Shown piece by piece: positions 17,963-27,452 of a stretch of DNA of 64,000 nucleotides. Below the pieces are notes generated by a model that did not search any database, was not told the DNA's origin, and saw only the letters and a list, made by a program, of their open reading frames with translations. Each line of letters opens with the position of its first letter. The stretch's first letter is position 1. The position numbers and the translations under genes were made by a program. The DNA lies in NCBI RefSeq assembly GCF_001637205.1, contig NZ_LVJH01000002.1, positions 1 through 64,000 of the forward strand, written 5' to 3'. This DNA is from Paenibacillus glacialis. Its GTDB lineage: Bacteria > Bacillota > Bacilli > Paenibacillales > Paenibacillaceae.

Positions 17963-18868
17963 GTGAACATCAGTCAGTTAGAAACACTTGTAACCATTTC
18001 AAAGACTATGAGTTTTCGAAAAGCAGGAGAATTACTCAATCTTACGCAGCCTGCTGTATCAGCTCAGATCAAAAGCCTAGAGGACGAGTTTAATACTGTG
18101 CTTGTGGACCGCAACCAGCCTGTGACATTAACGGATCGTGGTGAAGTGTTCCTCGAACATTCGAAGCGTATGCTATCTATCGTAGAAGAACTAAAGCAAC
18201 GCCTCTCGGATTTAAGTCAAATTCCTCAAGGACATATCGTCCTTGGAACAACTACTTCTATAGCCATACAAATCTTACCTCGTATATTATTTTATTTTCA
18301 AGATCAATTCCCACTTATCAAAACGACAATTCAGTCTATGGCATCCTCTCAAATCTACAATAGCGTAGAAAATGGACAGATCGATGTGGGGATCGGATAT
18401 CTCATTGAACGTAACCCGAACTTAATGAATTCCGTGCTTTACTATGACACTTTTGAACTCGTTGTTTCTCCCAGACACCCTCTTTGCACCCAGAATCCAG
18501 TCCCATCAATCGAAGCATTACGAGATCTACCACTTATTTTGCTTACTCAGGATACAGTTGGACGAAAATTTGTTGATGAAATCTTTAAAAAGCACAAAAT
18601 CACACCTAACGTAGTTATGGAACTCTCAAGTAGTGAAGAAATAAAACGAATGGTGGAAATGAACCTCGGTGCTGCTATTATCTCCAAATTATCTGTTGGA
18701 AGAGAGCTCCGTCTGGGTACACTAAAAATAATTCCACTTTTCGAGCTTGAGGTCACGCATCCCGTGGGTGTCATTTATAAATCAGGGAGATATCTAAACT
18801 CTGCCATGCAGCAATTCCTGAGTGATCTCAAAGGAATGCCTGAAACCCAATTTATAAGTTCTGAATAA
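17963..18868 (+). CDS. LysR-family transcriptional regulator
   Basis: The product is about 301 residues. The N-terminal HTH is clear (FRKAGELLNLTQPAVSAQIKSLE) and is followed by the usual two-lobed effector-binding domain. The GTG at 17963 has AGGAGG 6 nt upstream; an ATG at 17948 lies upstream of that site and is rejected. The effector is unknown. The PHP phosphatase gene follows after 24 bp and probably shares the transcript. Confidence 0.9.
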   Translation: MNISQLETLVTISKTMSFRKAGELLNLTQPAVSAQIKSLEDEFNTVLVDRNQPVTLTDRGEVFLEHSKRMLSIVEELKQRLSDLSQIPQGHIVLGTTTSIAIQILPRILFYFQDQFPLIKTTIQSMASSQIYNSVENGQIDVGIGYLIERNPNLMNSVLYYDTFELVVSPRHPLCTQNPVPSIEALRDLPLILLTQDTVGRKFVDEIFKKHKITPNVVMELSSSEEIKRMVEMNLGAAIISKLSVGRELRLGTLKIIPLFELEVTHPVGVIYKSGRYLNSAMQQFLSDLKGMPETQFISSE

Positions 18869-18892
18869 TTGAAATAAGGAGTGTACTAACCA

Positions 18893-19702
18893 TTGAAATT
18901 TGACATTCACACGCACCATTATCGTTGCGGACATGCCGATGGAAATATCCGTGATTACATCGAATCCGCAATCTCTGCTGGACTTCAGGTTATAGGCATC
19001 TCCGATCACACCCCTTACTTTGGTAGAGAAGAAAATCAGGCATTTCCGCTTATTTCAATGGGGAAGTCTGAACTAGGAAATTATGTGCAAGAGGTGCTGC
19101 AACTCAAAGCAGAATATGCGGGAACCATCGATGTATTGCTAGGTATAGAATCTGATTTTTTTCCACAACATGCTGAAATTTACAGAGATACGTTATCTAA
19201 GTATCCCTTCGATTACATTATTGGGTCTATACATCAAGTGTACGACGTCAGCATATTTAACAAGAATCGTTGGAAAAAATTAACCCCTGAACAGCATATT
19301 GCCGTCAAAAAAGAATACTACCGTCTAATTCAAGATTCTGCGAGAAGTGGAGGTTTCCAAATACTTGGACACCTCGATGCCATGAAAGGAAATTATCCTG
19401 CCTTTTCAGACATTCCTGCGGTTGAAGTCATTGATGAGACGCTGCAGGTCATATCTGAGTGTGGGGTTGCTATTGAGATCAACACGTCAGGTAAGACGAA
19501 GCTAAGCGGTGGATGGTATCCATCGGATAGTATATTGGAGAGAGCACTCCATTATGGCGTGGATGTCACTTTTGGGTCTGATGCCCATACTCCTAGTCGT
19601 GTAGGAGACGAATTGTCAGAAGTCAGCTCAAGGCTCAGAGAAATCGGCTTTAAAGAATGGGTATATTATAAACAGCAACGCAAAGTAATTGTTCCCCTTT
19701 GA
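18893..19702 (+). CDS. PHP-domain phosphatase, histidinol-phosphatase (HisK) type
   Basis: The 269-residue PHP protein has the metal-binding motifs FDIHTHHYRCGHA (4-16), ISDHTPYF (36-43), GIESDFFP, GSIHQV, GHLDAM and FGSDAHTP. This set and the length match histidinol-phosphatases of the HisK family. The start is a TTG with AAGGAG 11 nt upstream. No other his gene is near, so another phosphoester substrate is possible. Confidence 0.85.
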   Translation: MKFDIHTHHYRCGHADGNIRDYIESAISAGLQVIGISDHTPYFGREENQAFPLISMGKSELGNYVQEVLQLKAEYAGTIDVLLGIESDFFPQHAEIYRDTLSKYPFDYIIGSIHQVYDVSIFNKNRWKKLTPEQHIAVKKEYYRLIQDSARSGGFQILGHLDAMKGNYPAFSDIPAVEVIDETLQVISECGVAIEINTSGKTKLSGGWYPSDSILERALHYGVDVTFGSDAHTPSRVGDELSEVSSRLREIGFKEWVYYKQQRKVIVPL

Positions 19703-19716
19703 ACAATAGAAGACAA

Positions 19717-19749
19717 AAAAATGGACCCGTTATCAACGGGTCCTAATTT
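19717..19749. terminator. Bidirectional terminator
   Basis: GGACCCGTT/AACGGGTCC make a 9-bp stem with a 3-nt loop. Seven A precede it, giving a T run on the minus strand, and the plus side is A/T-rich. It serves the PHP gene and probably the convergent GNAT gene. Confidence 0.8.
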
Positions 19750-19849
19750 ATTATTCAAAAGGGGGGTTATGTAATAAGTATAACCTCGATCTGTTAGAGT
19801 TTCGTAACAGCTATATTTCATTTGTGTAACAATACTAGATCACCTTGCT

Positions 19850-20413
19850 TTAGCTTTGTCTATAAGATGCTTCGCTCAGACCATATACATGGATTTCATT
19901 AGAAAGGTTTCGTGCGCCATACCTTGCAGGTAATGTTCGTATCCATAATAAACCGTTTTTGGTCATTACTTTTTCTGAAGCGATATTATTCTTATAACAT
20001 CTTCCCTCAACTTGAAGAAGTCCAAGCTCAGTGAAACCGAATTCCAATAGAAGCCTCAATGCCTCCGTCGCTAATCCCTGATTCCAGTATGTTCGATCAA
20101 GCATGTATCCTATTGTTGCCTTCGCTTGAACTCTACTCCAGTGCTGAAAAGATATTAATCCTATGAGTTCATTGGCTTTCCTTAACCATATCCCGAAATG
20201 AATAAAGTTCTCTAATTCACGACTTAAGATTTGATTGAGCATCCTCTTAGAACCAAAATAAGAATGATCCATATCAAAAGTTGCACAATCTATCGTTTGT
20301 AGAGTAGAGAGAATATGCTCCAACCGTTTCCCATCTACCTTCTCAATTTGTTTAAGTTGCACTCGTTCTCCTACTAGTATAGAAGAGTTCATAAACTCAC
20401 GATTATCGAACAT
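19850..20413 (-). CDS. GNAT-family N-acetyltransferase (RimJ/RimL type)
   Basis: A 187-residue GNAT protein. It shows the RimJ/RimL pattern: LKQIEKVDGKRLEHIL near the start, the acetyl-CoA-binding region TIGYMLDRTYWNQGLATEALRLLLEF (Gln/Gly loop NQGLA) and NIASEKVMTKNGL near 150. The acceptor is unknown. It is 12 bp after the phosphoesterase gene, with GAGGG 6 nt upstream of the ATG. Confidence 0.86.
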   Translation of the reverse strand: MFDNREFMNSSILVGERVQLKQIEKVDGKRLEHILSTLQTIDCATFDMDHSYFGSKRMLNQILSRELENFIHFGIWLRKANELIGLISFQHWSRVQAKATIGYMLDRTYWNQGLATEALRLLLEFGFTELGLLQVEGRCYKNNIASEKVMTKNGLLWIRTLPARYGARNLSNEIHVYGLSEASYRQS

Positions 20414-20425
20414 CCTTTTCCCTCA

Positions 20426-21265
20426 TCATATACCCGACTTCTTAAACGTAAATACCGTAAGTTCTGGTCTACATAGGAATCTTATAGGTAGTTGTGTTAC
20501 TCCAACGCCTCGGTTTACATATAATTGCATTCCATTGGGTTCAAGACTATAGAGGCCCTGAATATAACGTTTGGAGCCAATAGGAGTAGTAACCGCACCC
20601 AAGAAAGGGAGACGGACCTGCCCTCCATGGCTATGTCCTGATAATTGAATATCAAATGGATACAACGCCGTAGTATCTGCATAATCGGGTTCATGTACCA
20701 GTAGTAGGGAGAATGTTCCTTCAGGAACACCCATCAGTGCCTTATTTGGATCAGGTATTCCCCTTAAAAGATCCTCCAATCCCACGATTGCAATCATACT
20801 TTCTTGTCTTCTCAAGATCACATTGGAATTCTGAAGCACAACGAAACCTGAAGCTTTCAGCATCCGAATCACTTCATCTGGGTCTCCCCAATGATCATGA
20901 TTCCCTAAAATCGCAAACTTCCCCATTGGCGCTTTAAGAGAAGCTAAATAAGGGACAGCTTGGGCCAATGGCTCCGCACTATTGTCTACGATATCTCCAG
21001 TAAGACAGATAACATCTGGAGATTGATTCATGATAGATTCCATCAAATTCTTAAAATCCGACTCATAAGAATGAAATCCCAAATGAACATCACTGAACTG
21101 GACAACCTTCAACCCATCAAAAGCTGATGGTAACCTCGCGAATTCAAGCTCAAGTGATTCAATCGAGAGATGTCTAGGCTCCCACAACCAGGCATAACCA
21201 CCTGAAAGCAATCCTGCACCTATCACTGTTGATACACTTGAACGGAGAAATTGTCTTCTCGTCAT
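20426..21265 (-). CDS. Tat-exported metallophosphoesterase (YkuE-like)
   Basis: About 279 residues. A twin-arginine signal (TRRQFLRSS followed by a hydrophobic stretch) opens the protein. The calcineurin-like metal motifs follow: FSDVHLG, LTGDIVDN, GNHDHWG, LLVHEPDY and GHSHGGQ. YkuE of B. subtilis is a Tat substrate acting at the cell wall, and the resemblance suggests the same location. The ATG at 21265 is preferred to a TTG at 21271 because of GGGG spacing. It is the first gene of a pair with the GNAT gene. Confidence 0.9.
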   Translation of the reverse strand: MTRRQFLRSSVSTVIGAGLLSGGYAWLWEPRHLSIESLELEFARLPSAFDGLKVVQFSDVHLGFHSYESDFKNLMESIMNQSPDVICLTGDIVDNSAEPLAQAVPYLASLKAPMGKFAILGNHDHWGDPDEVIRMLKASGFVVLQNSNVILRRQESMIAIVGLEDLLRGIPDPNKALMGVPEGTFSLLLVHEPDYADTTALYPFDIQLSGHSHGGQVRLPFLGAVTTPIGSKRYIQGLYSLEPNGMQLYVNRGVGVTQLPIRFLCRPELTVFTFKKSGI

Positions 21266-21305
21266 CTTCAAATTTCCCCAAGCCCTCCAATATTATAAGG
21301 TTTGA

Positions 21306-22088
21306 CTACTTAGCCTGAATGTGAAAAGAATAATGGGTTTCTTTCGTAGTATAATAAGCTTCCGTGATCCCCATCTTATCAATATCCTTCTTCGATACGA
21401 TTCGACATGTCAGTTCAACAGTTAATTCTCTATCAAAAGGAAACGGCGATAGTTCTACTGTGTTTGAATTCCTCCAATATGCCTGAATGATCTCACCTTC
21501 TGTACAATCGAAATTCTCAGACACAGGAAAACCATCACGCCACCATGGAAATTCATGTTCTTTATCTACTCCTGGCTCATTTAAACATAAATATAACGAT
21601 AAATCATCACAAAACTTCAATACGTGAAGATCATAAATAAGTTCATTGTTGTCTGTTAAATCTGTTATTCCTAACTCTATTTGTATACGCTTTCTACGTT
21701 CTTGCTCCTGCTCCATATATTTCGTAAGTATTGGGTGTTCGAAATTCGCTTGTACCAACAACCTCTCGAAATGCATGCTACATAATAGCGCTGCATATGG
21801 GCTATTCAACTGAATCTCGTCCAATCCTTTACTGTAGAAAGTCAACTTCACAGCTACAGGGAAGTCCATAAATGTATATGGTGTATCTTGAGTATCATTC
21901 CAAAATGGATTGTCATCCAAATATATCCAACCTCTATCATGGTCTTTCACTGCATACAAGGCTTCTTCCCAGCGCTTACCATTTCGAAATCTGGTCGAAT
22001 TAATTACTTCAGCAAATTCTCCTGCTAGTAACCCATGCTTGTGCTGATCAAACATGACCCAGTCCTCTTCACGTTCTCTGCAAATCAT
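21306..22088 (-). CDS. DUF3891 family protein
   Basis: The 260-residue protein begins with MICREREEDWVMFDQHKHGLLAGEF and contains VKDHDRGW near 47, a layout I associate with DUF3891. No transmembrane segment or signal peptide is seen. Conserved His/Asp residues (QHKHG, HDRGW, CSMHFERLL) resemble an HD-like metal site, but no reaction is established. AGGAGG is 7 nt upstream of the ATG. Function unknown. Confidence 0.75.
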   Translation of the reverse strand: MICREREEDWVMFDQHKHGLLAGEFAEVINSTRFRNGKRWEEALYAVKDHDRGWIYLDDNPFWNDTQDTPYTFMDFPVAVKLTFYSKGLDEIQLNSPYAALLCSMHFERLLVQANFEHPILTKYMEQEQERRKRIQIELGITDLTDNNELIYDLHVLKFCDDLSLYLCLNEPGVDKEHEFPWWRDGFPVSENFDCTEGEIIQAYWRNSNTVELSPFPFDRELTVELTCRIVSKKDIDKMGITEAYYTTKETHYSFHIQAK

Positions 22089-22158
22089 ATGTATTCCTCC
22101 TAAAGATTAAGATTAACCACGTGCTTCCTCTATTATAACCGCCCTTATCAACGAACAA

Positions 22159-22198
22159 CACCTCTATGAATCTCACACGTGTGATATTCGTAGAGGTG
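22159..22198 (-). terminator. 40-bp palindrome downstream of sdhB
   Basis: Two 20-bp arms meet at ACAC|GTGT with no spacer and differ at only two positions. It lies between sdhB (stop at 22232) and the DUF3891 gene. It probably ends or stabilises the sdhCAB transcript. There is no T run, so an operator is also possible. Confidence 0.5.
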
Positions 22199-22231
22199 CT
22201 CGTATTAATCGAACTATAATTATAGCTACAA

Positions 22232-22996
22232 TTAGACGCCTAACCAACGCTTAAACATATGCTTGGTTGTGTCCTTATTCATTTCAGCGATAGAGGTCGT
22301 GAGTGGAATTCCCTTTGGACAAGAACGGACACAGTTTTGTGAGTTACCACATCCATCAATACCACCGTCCTCCATTAACATCTCTAGACGTTCATCCGCA
22401 TTCATATCGCCTGTAGGATGGGCATTAAAGAGCCTAACTTGAGAAATAGCTGCAGGACCAATGAAATCTGTCTTCTCATTTACGTTAGGACAAGCTTCGA
22501 GGCATACACCACAAGTCATACACTTAGACAATTCATACGCCCATTGCCGTTTCTTCTCAGGCATACGTGGTCCAGGTCCCAAATCATACGTACCATCGAT
22601 CGGAATCCATGCTTTCACACGTTTGAGTGCCTTAAACATCCGAGAACGATCGATCACAAGATCACGTACCACAGGGAATGTACTCATCGGTTGTAATCGT
22701 ATGGGTTGCTCCAAATTCTCAATGAGTGCTGCACAAGCCTGACGAGGTTTACCGTTAATAACCATCGAGCAGGCACCACACACTTCTTCCAAGCAATTGG
22801 AATCCCAACACACGGGAGCAATACCCTTTCCTTCACTTGTTACCGGATTACGTTGAATTTCCATTAGTGAACTAATGACGTTCATATTAGGACGATATGG
22901 AATTTCAAATTCCTCTGTATAAGGCTTGGAATCCGGCGCATCCTGACGGGTAATAATAAACTTAACATTTTTCTTTAGTGCAGATGTTTCCGCCAT
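22232..22996 (-). CDS. sdhB: Succinate dehydrogenase iron-sulfur subunit
   Basis: About 254 residues. The N-terminal [2Fe-2S] cysteines are in CWDSNCLEEVCGACSM and PRQAC, the [4Fe-4S] site is CMTCGVCLEACP and the [3Fe-4S] site is CGNSQNCVRSCPKG. The subunit passes electrons from SdhA flavin to the membrane quinone. The ATG at 22996 has GGAGG 7 nt upstream; the longer frame to 23053 lacks a site. It is the last gene of sdhCAB. Confidence 0.95.
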   Translation of the reverse strand: MAETSALKKNVKFIITRQDAPDSKPYTEEFEIPYRPNMNVISSLMEIQRNPVTSEGKGIAPVCWDSNCLEEVCGACSMVINGKPRQACAALIENLEQPIRLQPMSTFPVVRDLVIDRSRMFKALKRVKAWIPIDGTYDLGPGPRMPEKKRQWAYELSKCMTCGVCLEACPNVNEKTDFIGPAAISQVRLFNAHPTGDMNADERLEMLMEDGGIDGCGNSQNCVRSCPKGIPLTTSIAEMNKDTTKHMFKRWLGV

Positions 22997-23082
22997 ATTA
23001 ATTCCTCCCATAAGTTTTTGAGCGCCACTATTCTGATATACTCCGCAATACATACATCAGAAACATCAACGATTGGATTGGA

Positions 23083-24825
23083 TTACTTTTCTTTCGAATA
23101 GTCACGAATACGTGGTGGGATCAAACTTACATCAATCTCATCATATGAGATTTGTGGACCCTCAGGCGTCCACTTCGCTTTCGTTGTCTTCAGGAACTGT
23201 TCGTCATTACGCTCAGGATAATCTGGCTTATAGTGTGCTCCACGGCTCTCATTACGTAACAAGGCCCCTAAAGTCATCGCGTGAGCTAACTCCAACATAT
23301 TCCATAGTTGTCGGGTAAACGCAACACTTGGATTGTTCCATTCCGATTTATCGATCATATTAATGTTCTGGTAACGTTGTTTCAATTCTTTAATTTTCTC
23401 TATTGTCGCTTCAAGCTTGTCATTATAACGTACAACAGTCATGTTATTCGTCATCCACTCGCCTAGCTCTTTATGCAGAACATACGCATTCTCAGTTCCG
23501 TTCATGGCTAAAAGATTCTCGTATTTGTCTGTCTGCTCTTTCTTATAGCGATCAAAAACAGTTGAAGGTACGTCTTCGGCTTTCTTCTTAAGACCTTTAA
23601 CATATTCGACTGCTTTAGGTCCAGAAACCATACCACCATATATTGCAGATACGAGAGAGTTAGCTCCCAATCGGTTCGCACCATGATATTGATATTCGCA
23701 CTCCCCGGCTGCAAATAGCCCAGGAATGTTCGTCATTTGATTGTAGTCAACCCATATACCACCCATCGAATAGTGGACAGCCGGGAATATTTTCATTGGG
23801 ATTTTCCGAGGATCATCACCCATGAACTTCTCATAAATCTCAATAATACCGCCTAATTTAACATCTAGTTCTTTCGGATCCTTATGGGAAAGGTCAAGAT
23901 ACACCATGTTCTCTCCATTTACCCCAAGACCCATGTTCACACATACATCGAATATTTCCCGAGTTGCAATATCACGCGGTACTAAATTCCCATAGGCAGG
24001 ATATTTCTCTTCGAGGAAATACCACGGTTTGCCATCCTTATACGTCCAGATGCGTCCGCCTTCCCCACGTGCAGATTCTGACATCAAGCGAAGCTTGTCA
24101 TCTCCAGGGATAGCCGTTGGATGAATTTGAATGAACTCACCATTCGCATAATGTGCCCCTTGCTGATAAACAGCACTTGCTGCAGTACCCGTATTAATCA
24201 CAGAGTTCGTTGTCTTACCGAAGATAATACCTGGGCCCCCACTAGCTAATATAACCGCATCAGCTACAAAGGTCTCAATTACCATACTTTTCAGATCTTG
24301 TGCACAAATTCCCCGACACACGCCTTCATCGTCAATAATAGCGGATAGAAATTCCCAATTCTCCCGTTTCGTTACTAACCCCTCTGCTTCATACCGCCGA
24401 ACTTGCTCATCTAGTGCATATAATAATTGTTGTCCTGTTGTCGCACCAGCAAAGGCTGTTCTATGATATTTCGTTCCCCCAAAGCGGCGAAAATCAAGCA
24501 ATCCTTCCGGTGTACGATTGAACATAACGCCCATTCGGTCCATCAGATGAATAATACCAGGAGCTGCATCACACATCGCTTTAACAGGAGGTTGATTCGC
24601 TAGAAAATCCCCACCGTAGACAGTATCATCGAAATGTTCCCAAGGAGAATCTCCTTCACCTTTCGTATTAACGGCTCCGTTAATACCACCTTGTGCACAT
24701 ACGGAGTGAGATCTCTTTACTGGAACTAATGAGAATAAGTTAACATGAGTACCCGATTCCGCTGCTTTGATGGTCGCCATCAATCCAGCCAAACCGCCAC
24801 CCACAATAATAATATTGGTTGTCAT
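23083..24825 (-). CDS. sdhA: Succinate dehydrogenase flavoprotein subunit
   Basis: The 580-residue protein oxidises succinate to fumarate. The FAD motif IIVGGGLAG is at 6-13, the His for covalent FAD attachment is His40 in RSHSVCAQGG, and the active-site region IHPTAIPGDDKL...ESARGEGG is present near 235-255. Length and order (sdhC-sdhA-sdhB) fit the Bacillus-type menaquinone-linked enzyme, which has no sdhD. It is 12 bp after sdhC. Confidence 0.96.
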   Translation of the reverse strand: MTTNIIIVGGGLAGLMATIKAAESGTHVNLFSLVPVKRSHSVCAQGGINGAVNTKGEGDSPWEHFDDTVYGGDFLANQPPVKAMCDAAPGIIHLMDRMGVMFNRTPEGLLDFRRFGGTKYHRTAFAGATTGQQLLYALDEQVRRYEAEGLVTKRENWEFLSAIIDDEGVCRGICAQDLKSMVIETFVADAVILASGGPGIIFGKTTNSVINTGTAASAVYQQGAHYANGEFIQIHPTAIPGDDKLRLMSESARGEGGRIWTYKDGKPWYFLEEKYPAYGNLVPRDIATREIFDVCVNMGLGVNGENMVYLDLSHKDPKELDVKLGGIIEIYEKFMGDDPRKIPMKIFPAVHYSMGGIWVDYNQMTNIPGLFAAGECEYQYHGANRLGANSLVSAIYGGMVSGPKAVEYVKGLKKKAEDVPSTVFDRYKKEQTDKYENLLAMNGTENAYVLHKELGEWMTNNMTVVRYNDKLEATIEKIKELKQRYQNINMIDKSEWNNPSVAFTRQLWNMLELAHAMTLGALLRNESRGAHYKPDYPERNDEQFLKTTKAKWTPEGPQISYDEIDVSLIPPRIRDYSKEK

Positions 24826-24837
24826 TTAGGTCACCCC

Positions 24838-25506
24838 TTAACTTAAGACTGTCTTTAATGAATCTATAACGTTCAATGCTGTAGCGAACTCAACATTTCG
24901 GAAAGCAATAAGTGATAGTACAAACAGTACCGATACGACTGCGAATAATCCCATACACATGATTGAAGATACGCGTTGCGCACGAGGACCTACGGTAATT
25001 CCCCAGCTTACAAGGAAAGACCAAATACCATTGGAGAAATGAAATGCTGTTGAAATAATACCTACTAAATATAATGTGAACGTTAGTGGATTCATTACGA
25101 CCGCATGAATGATACCACCTAATTCTTCATGTGTAACATTTCCAAGAGCTACTTGAACGCGAGTCTCGAATACATGCCAAATAATGAACATGAATGTAAT
25201 GACACCTGAAATACGTTGAAACAAGAACCGCCAGTTGCGTTCATAGTTATACGACCCCGTATTCGGTTTTGATTGATAGGCAATATACAGTCCAAATACA
25301 CCATGGTAAAGCAGCGGCAGCCAAATGAGTAGCAACTCCATAAAGAATACGAGTGGCAGGTTATTTAGAAATGCTACCCCTTCATTAAATTTGGCAAGTC
25401 CTCCTTCAAATGCACCAAAGTTCGTCACCAAATGCTCCAATATAAAGAAGCTTAGCGGGATCACTCCGAGTAGCGAATGAATCTTTCTAGCATAATAACC
25501 CTTCAT
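24838..25506 (-). CDS. sdhC: Succinate dehydrogenase cytochrome b558 subunit
   Basis: About 222 residues with five hydrophobic segments and several membrane histidines, including those in ARKIHSLLG, LEHLVTN, IIWHVFETR and TAFHFSNG, which would ligate the two hemes of the b558-type anchor. The ATG at 25506 has AAAGGGG 11 nt upstream; a TTG at 25545 is rejected. It opens the operon, divergent from a LysR gene. Confidence 0.93.
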   Translation of the reverse strand: MKGYYARKIHSLLGVIPLSFFILEHLVTNFGAFEGGLAKFNEGVAFLNNLPLVFFMELLLIWLPLLYHGVFGLYIAYQSKPNTGSYNYERNWRFLFQRISGVITFMFIIWHVFETRVQVALGNVTHEELGGIIHAVVMNPLTFTLYLVGIISTAFHFSNGIWSFLVSWGITVGPRAQRVSSIMCMGLFAVVSVLFVLSLIAFRNVEFATALNVIDSLKTVLS

Positions 25507-25751
25507 AAAATGACTATTCCCCTTTCCCAATAACAGCGTTTTCAATTTTTGTTGTAAAAAAATCCTATTAGGGCGTGATAAATGCCGCAGAATTCGACTG
25601 ATTTATCCACATATCTTGAAATTATGTGAACAACTTGTGGCACTTTTCATGTTACTCCTTTTTATCTTATAATGGAATTGCAATATAATTATTATCTGTT
25701 ATAACTTAAACACATATGTAGAATATATAAAGAGATTAGTGGAGGTGTAAC

Positions 25752-26657
25752 ATGTTTGAATCCTTAGATGTATTCGCAATCGTTGTTGAGCAATCAAGTC
25801 TCAATAAAGCTTCTAAGCTACTGAACCTTTCTCAACCTGCTCTATCACGAAAAATTGCCAAACTTGAGAACGACTTAGGTGTAAGTCTTTTCCATCGTCG
25901 TGGAAAGCGATTAGAGTTAACCTCCATCGGGCATTTAACATATACCTTTGCCCTAGAACAGAACAAGCATCAACAACAATTTCTAAGGACGTTATCGCAG
26001 CATAAGGACGGGAGTCAAATCTCAGTCACTCTGGGCGCTAGCCTGACTACACTACAAACAACTCTTCCTCCACTCATTAATACTTTCATGGAAAGACATC
26101 CTACTGCAGAAATCAAACTTGTAACGGGTAGAACCCATGAAATCGTATCTGCACTCCGTGAGAAGAAAATTGATGTTGGAATCGTTGCTTCTTCCATCTA
26201 CGAACGAGGCTTAAACTGTATCCCTTTATTTGAGGATCATTTAGAACTCGTGTTGCCTATACATCATCCTCTTGCCGAATCCAAGAACGTCAATATGAAG
26301 CATTTACACGGATTACCAATGATTATTTTCTCAAGTGGGACATGGTACCGCAAGCTGACAGATGAATTGTTTCAAAGCTCAGGAATACTGCCTGATATTC
26401 GGATGGAGATTGACTCTTTCGAAGCCATTGTTCGTTTATTGCCCACTTGTAATGCCGTAACATTATTACCCAAATCTTACTTACACAAACAACTCCTTGA
26501 TGACAACGAGCTAACGGTTAAACATATCCCTGATCTCAAAGAGACGAGACGTACGACATCCTTAATCTATGGTGAATATACGGAGTTAAGTAAGGCTGCT
26601 CGACAATGGATTGAAGAGACAGAATCCTTATTCAAAAGCTTAGACCTACAATTATAA
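25752..26657 (+). CDS. LysR-family regulator divergent from sdhCAB
   Basis: The product has 301 residues with the LysR HTH at the N-terminus (NKASKLLNLSQPALSRKIAKLE) and an effector domain after residue 90. GGAGG lies about 6 nt upstream of the ATG. It shares the 245-bp gap with sdhCAB, so control of that operon or response to a TCA intermediate is plausible but inferred. A single exact DnaA 9-mer (TTATCCACA, 25603-25611) also lies in the gap; one copy could be chance. Confidence 0.88.
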   Translation: MFESLDVFAIVVEQSSLNKASKLLNLSQPALSRKIAKLENDLGVSLFHRRGKRLELTSIGHLTYTFALEQNKHQQQFLRTLSQHKDGSQISVTLGASLTTLQTTLPPLINTFMERHPTAEIKLVTGRTHEIVSALREKKIDVGIVASSIYERGLNCIPLFEDHLELVLPIHHPLAESKNVNMKHLHGLPMIIFSSGTWYRKLTDELFQSSGILPDIRMEIDSFEAIVRLLPTCNAVTLLPKSYLHKQLLDDNELTVKHIPDLKETRRTTSLIYGEYTELSKAARQWIEETESLFKSLDLQL

Positions 26658-26665
26658 GGCCCGAC

Positions 26666-26720
26666 AAAACCGATATAGCCCGGAAAACCTGTACTGAAGG
26701 TTTCCGAGCTATATCGGTTT
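26666..26720. terminator. Hairpin between convergent LysR and ktr genes
   Basis: AAACCGATATAGC and GCTATATCGGTTT form a long outer stem, and GGAAAACCT/AGGTTTCC an inner one. It lies between the LysR stop (26657) and the ktr stop (26745). A T run is lacking, so termination strength is uncertain. Confidence 0.65.
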
Positions 26721-26744
26721 GCATCTAAGTATGTTCTATATCAT

Positions 26745-27413
26745 TTAATTGTCATGCATCACTTCATTCTCAAACTGTTCAATATTAGCATTAGATCCAA
26801 TAAGGACCATGATATCACCCATTCGAACCTGATCCATTCCTGTAGGGGCTATTATGATTCCCGCTGTTCTGTGTAAAGCTACGATACTACATCCAAATCT
26901 CGAACGCGTATTAATCTCTGTTAGTGTCTTGCCATCAAGACACATAGGTACTTTCATCTCTACTATGCTGTAGTCTTCAGAAAGCTCAATATAATCCAGC
27001 AAATTCGGAGTTACCAGTTGATGTGCAACTCGAATGCCCATATCTCGCTCAGGGTACACCACACGGTCTACTCCTAGCTTCTCAAGAGCTCTACCATGTA
27101 GAACAGAGATCGCTTTGGCGATGACTGTAGATACGCCTAAATCCTTTAACAGTATGGTTGCAAGAATACTTGTCTGTATATCCTCTCCGATAGCTACAAT
27201 ACCACAATCGAAATTACGAACACCAAGCGATTTCAACACTTCTTCATCTGAAGCATCTGCTACAACTGCATAAGTGAGCAAATCGCTCATATCACTTACA
27301 ATCTCTTCATTTCGATCGATGCCTAATACTTCATAATTCAATGCCATAAGTTCTAGTGCTATCGACGATCCAAAACGCCCCAAGCCAATAACAACAAATT
27401 GCTGTTTCTTCAT
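26745..27413 (-). CDS. Ktr potassium uptake regulatory subunit (RCK, KtrA/KtrC)
   Basis: The 222-residue cytosolic protein has an RCK-N Rossmann domain (VVIGLGRFGSSIA at 7-19, acidic strand end GIDRN) that binds ATP/ADP or NAD(H), and an RCK-C domain after ~140 that in this family can bind c-di-AMP. It gates the KtrB/KtrD pore. It sits 39 bp after the pore gene in the same operon. The upstream c-di-AMP riboswitch fits a potassium function. Confidence 0.93.
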   Translation of the reverse strand: MKKQQFVVIGLGRFGSSIALELMALNYEVLGIDRNEEIVSDMSDLLTYAVVADASDEEVLKSLGVRNFDCGIVAIGEDIQTSILATILLKDLGVSTVIAKAISVLHGRALEKLGVDRVVYPERDMGIRVAHQLVTPNLLDYIELSEDYSIVEMKVPMCLDGKTLTEINTRSRFGCSIVALHRTAGIIIAPTGMDQVRMGDIMVLIGSNANIEQFENEVMHDN

Positions 27414-27452
27414 TCCTCTTCCAGTACTCCTTCATCCATCTCAATTTCTTTA

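Noticed and set aside
25603-25611. Single exact DnaA box in the sdhC-LysR gap
   Set aside because: A single 9-mer is likely by chance and no other box is close.
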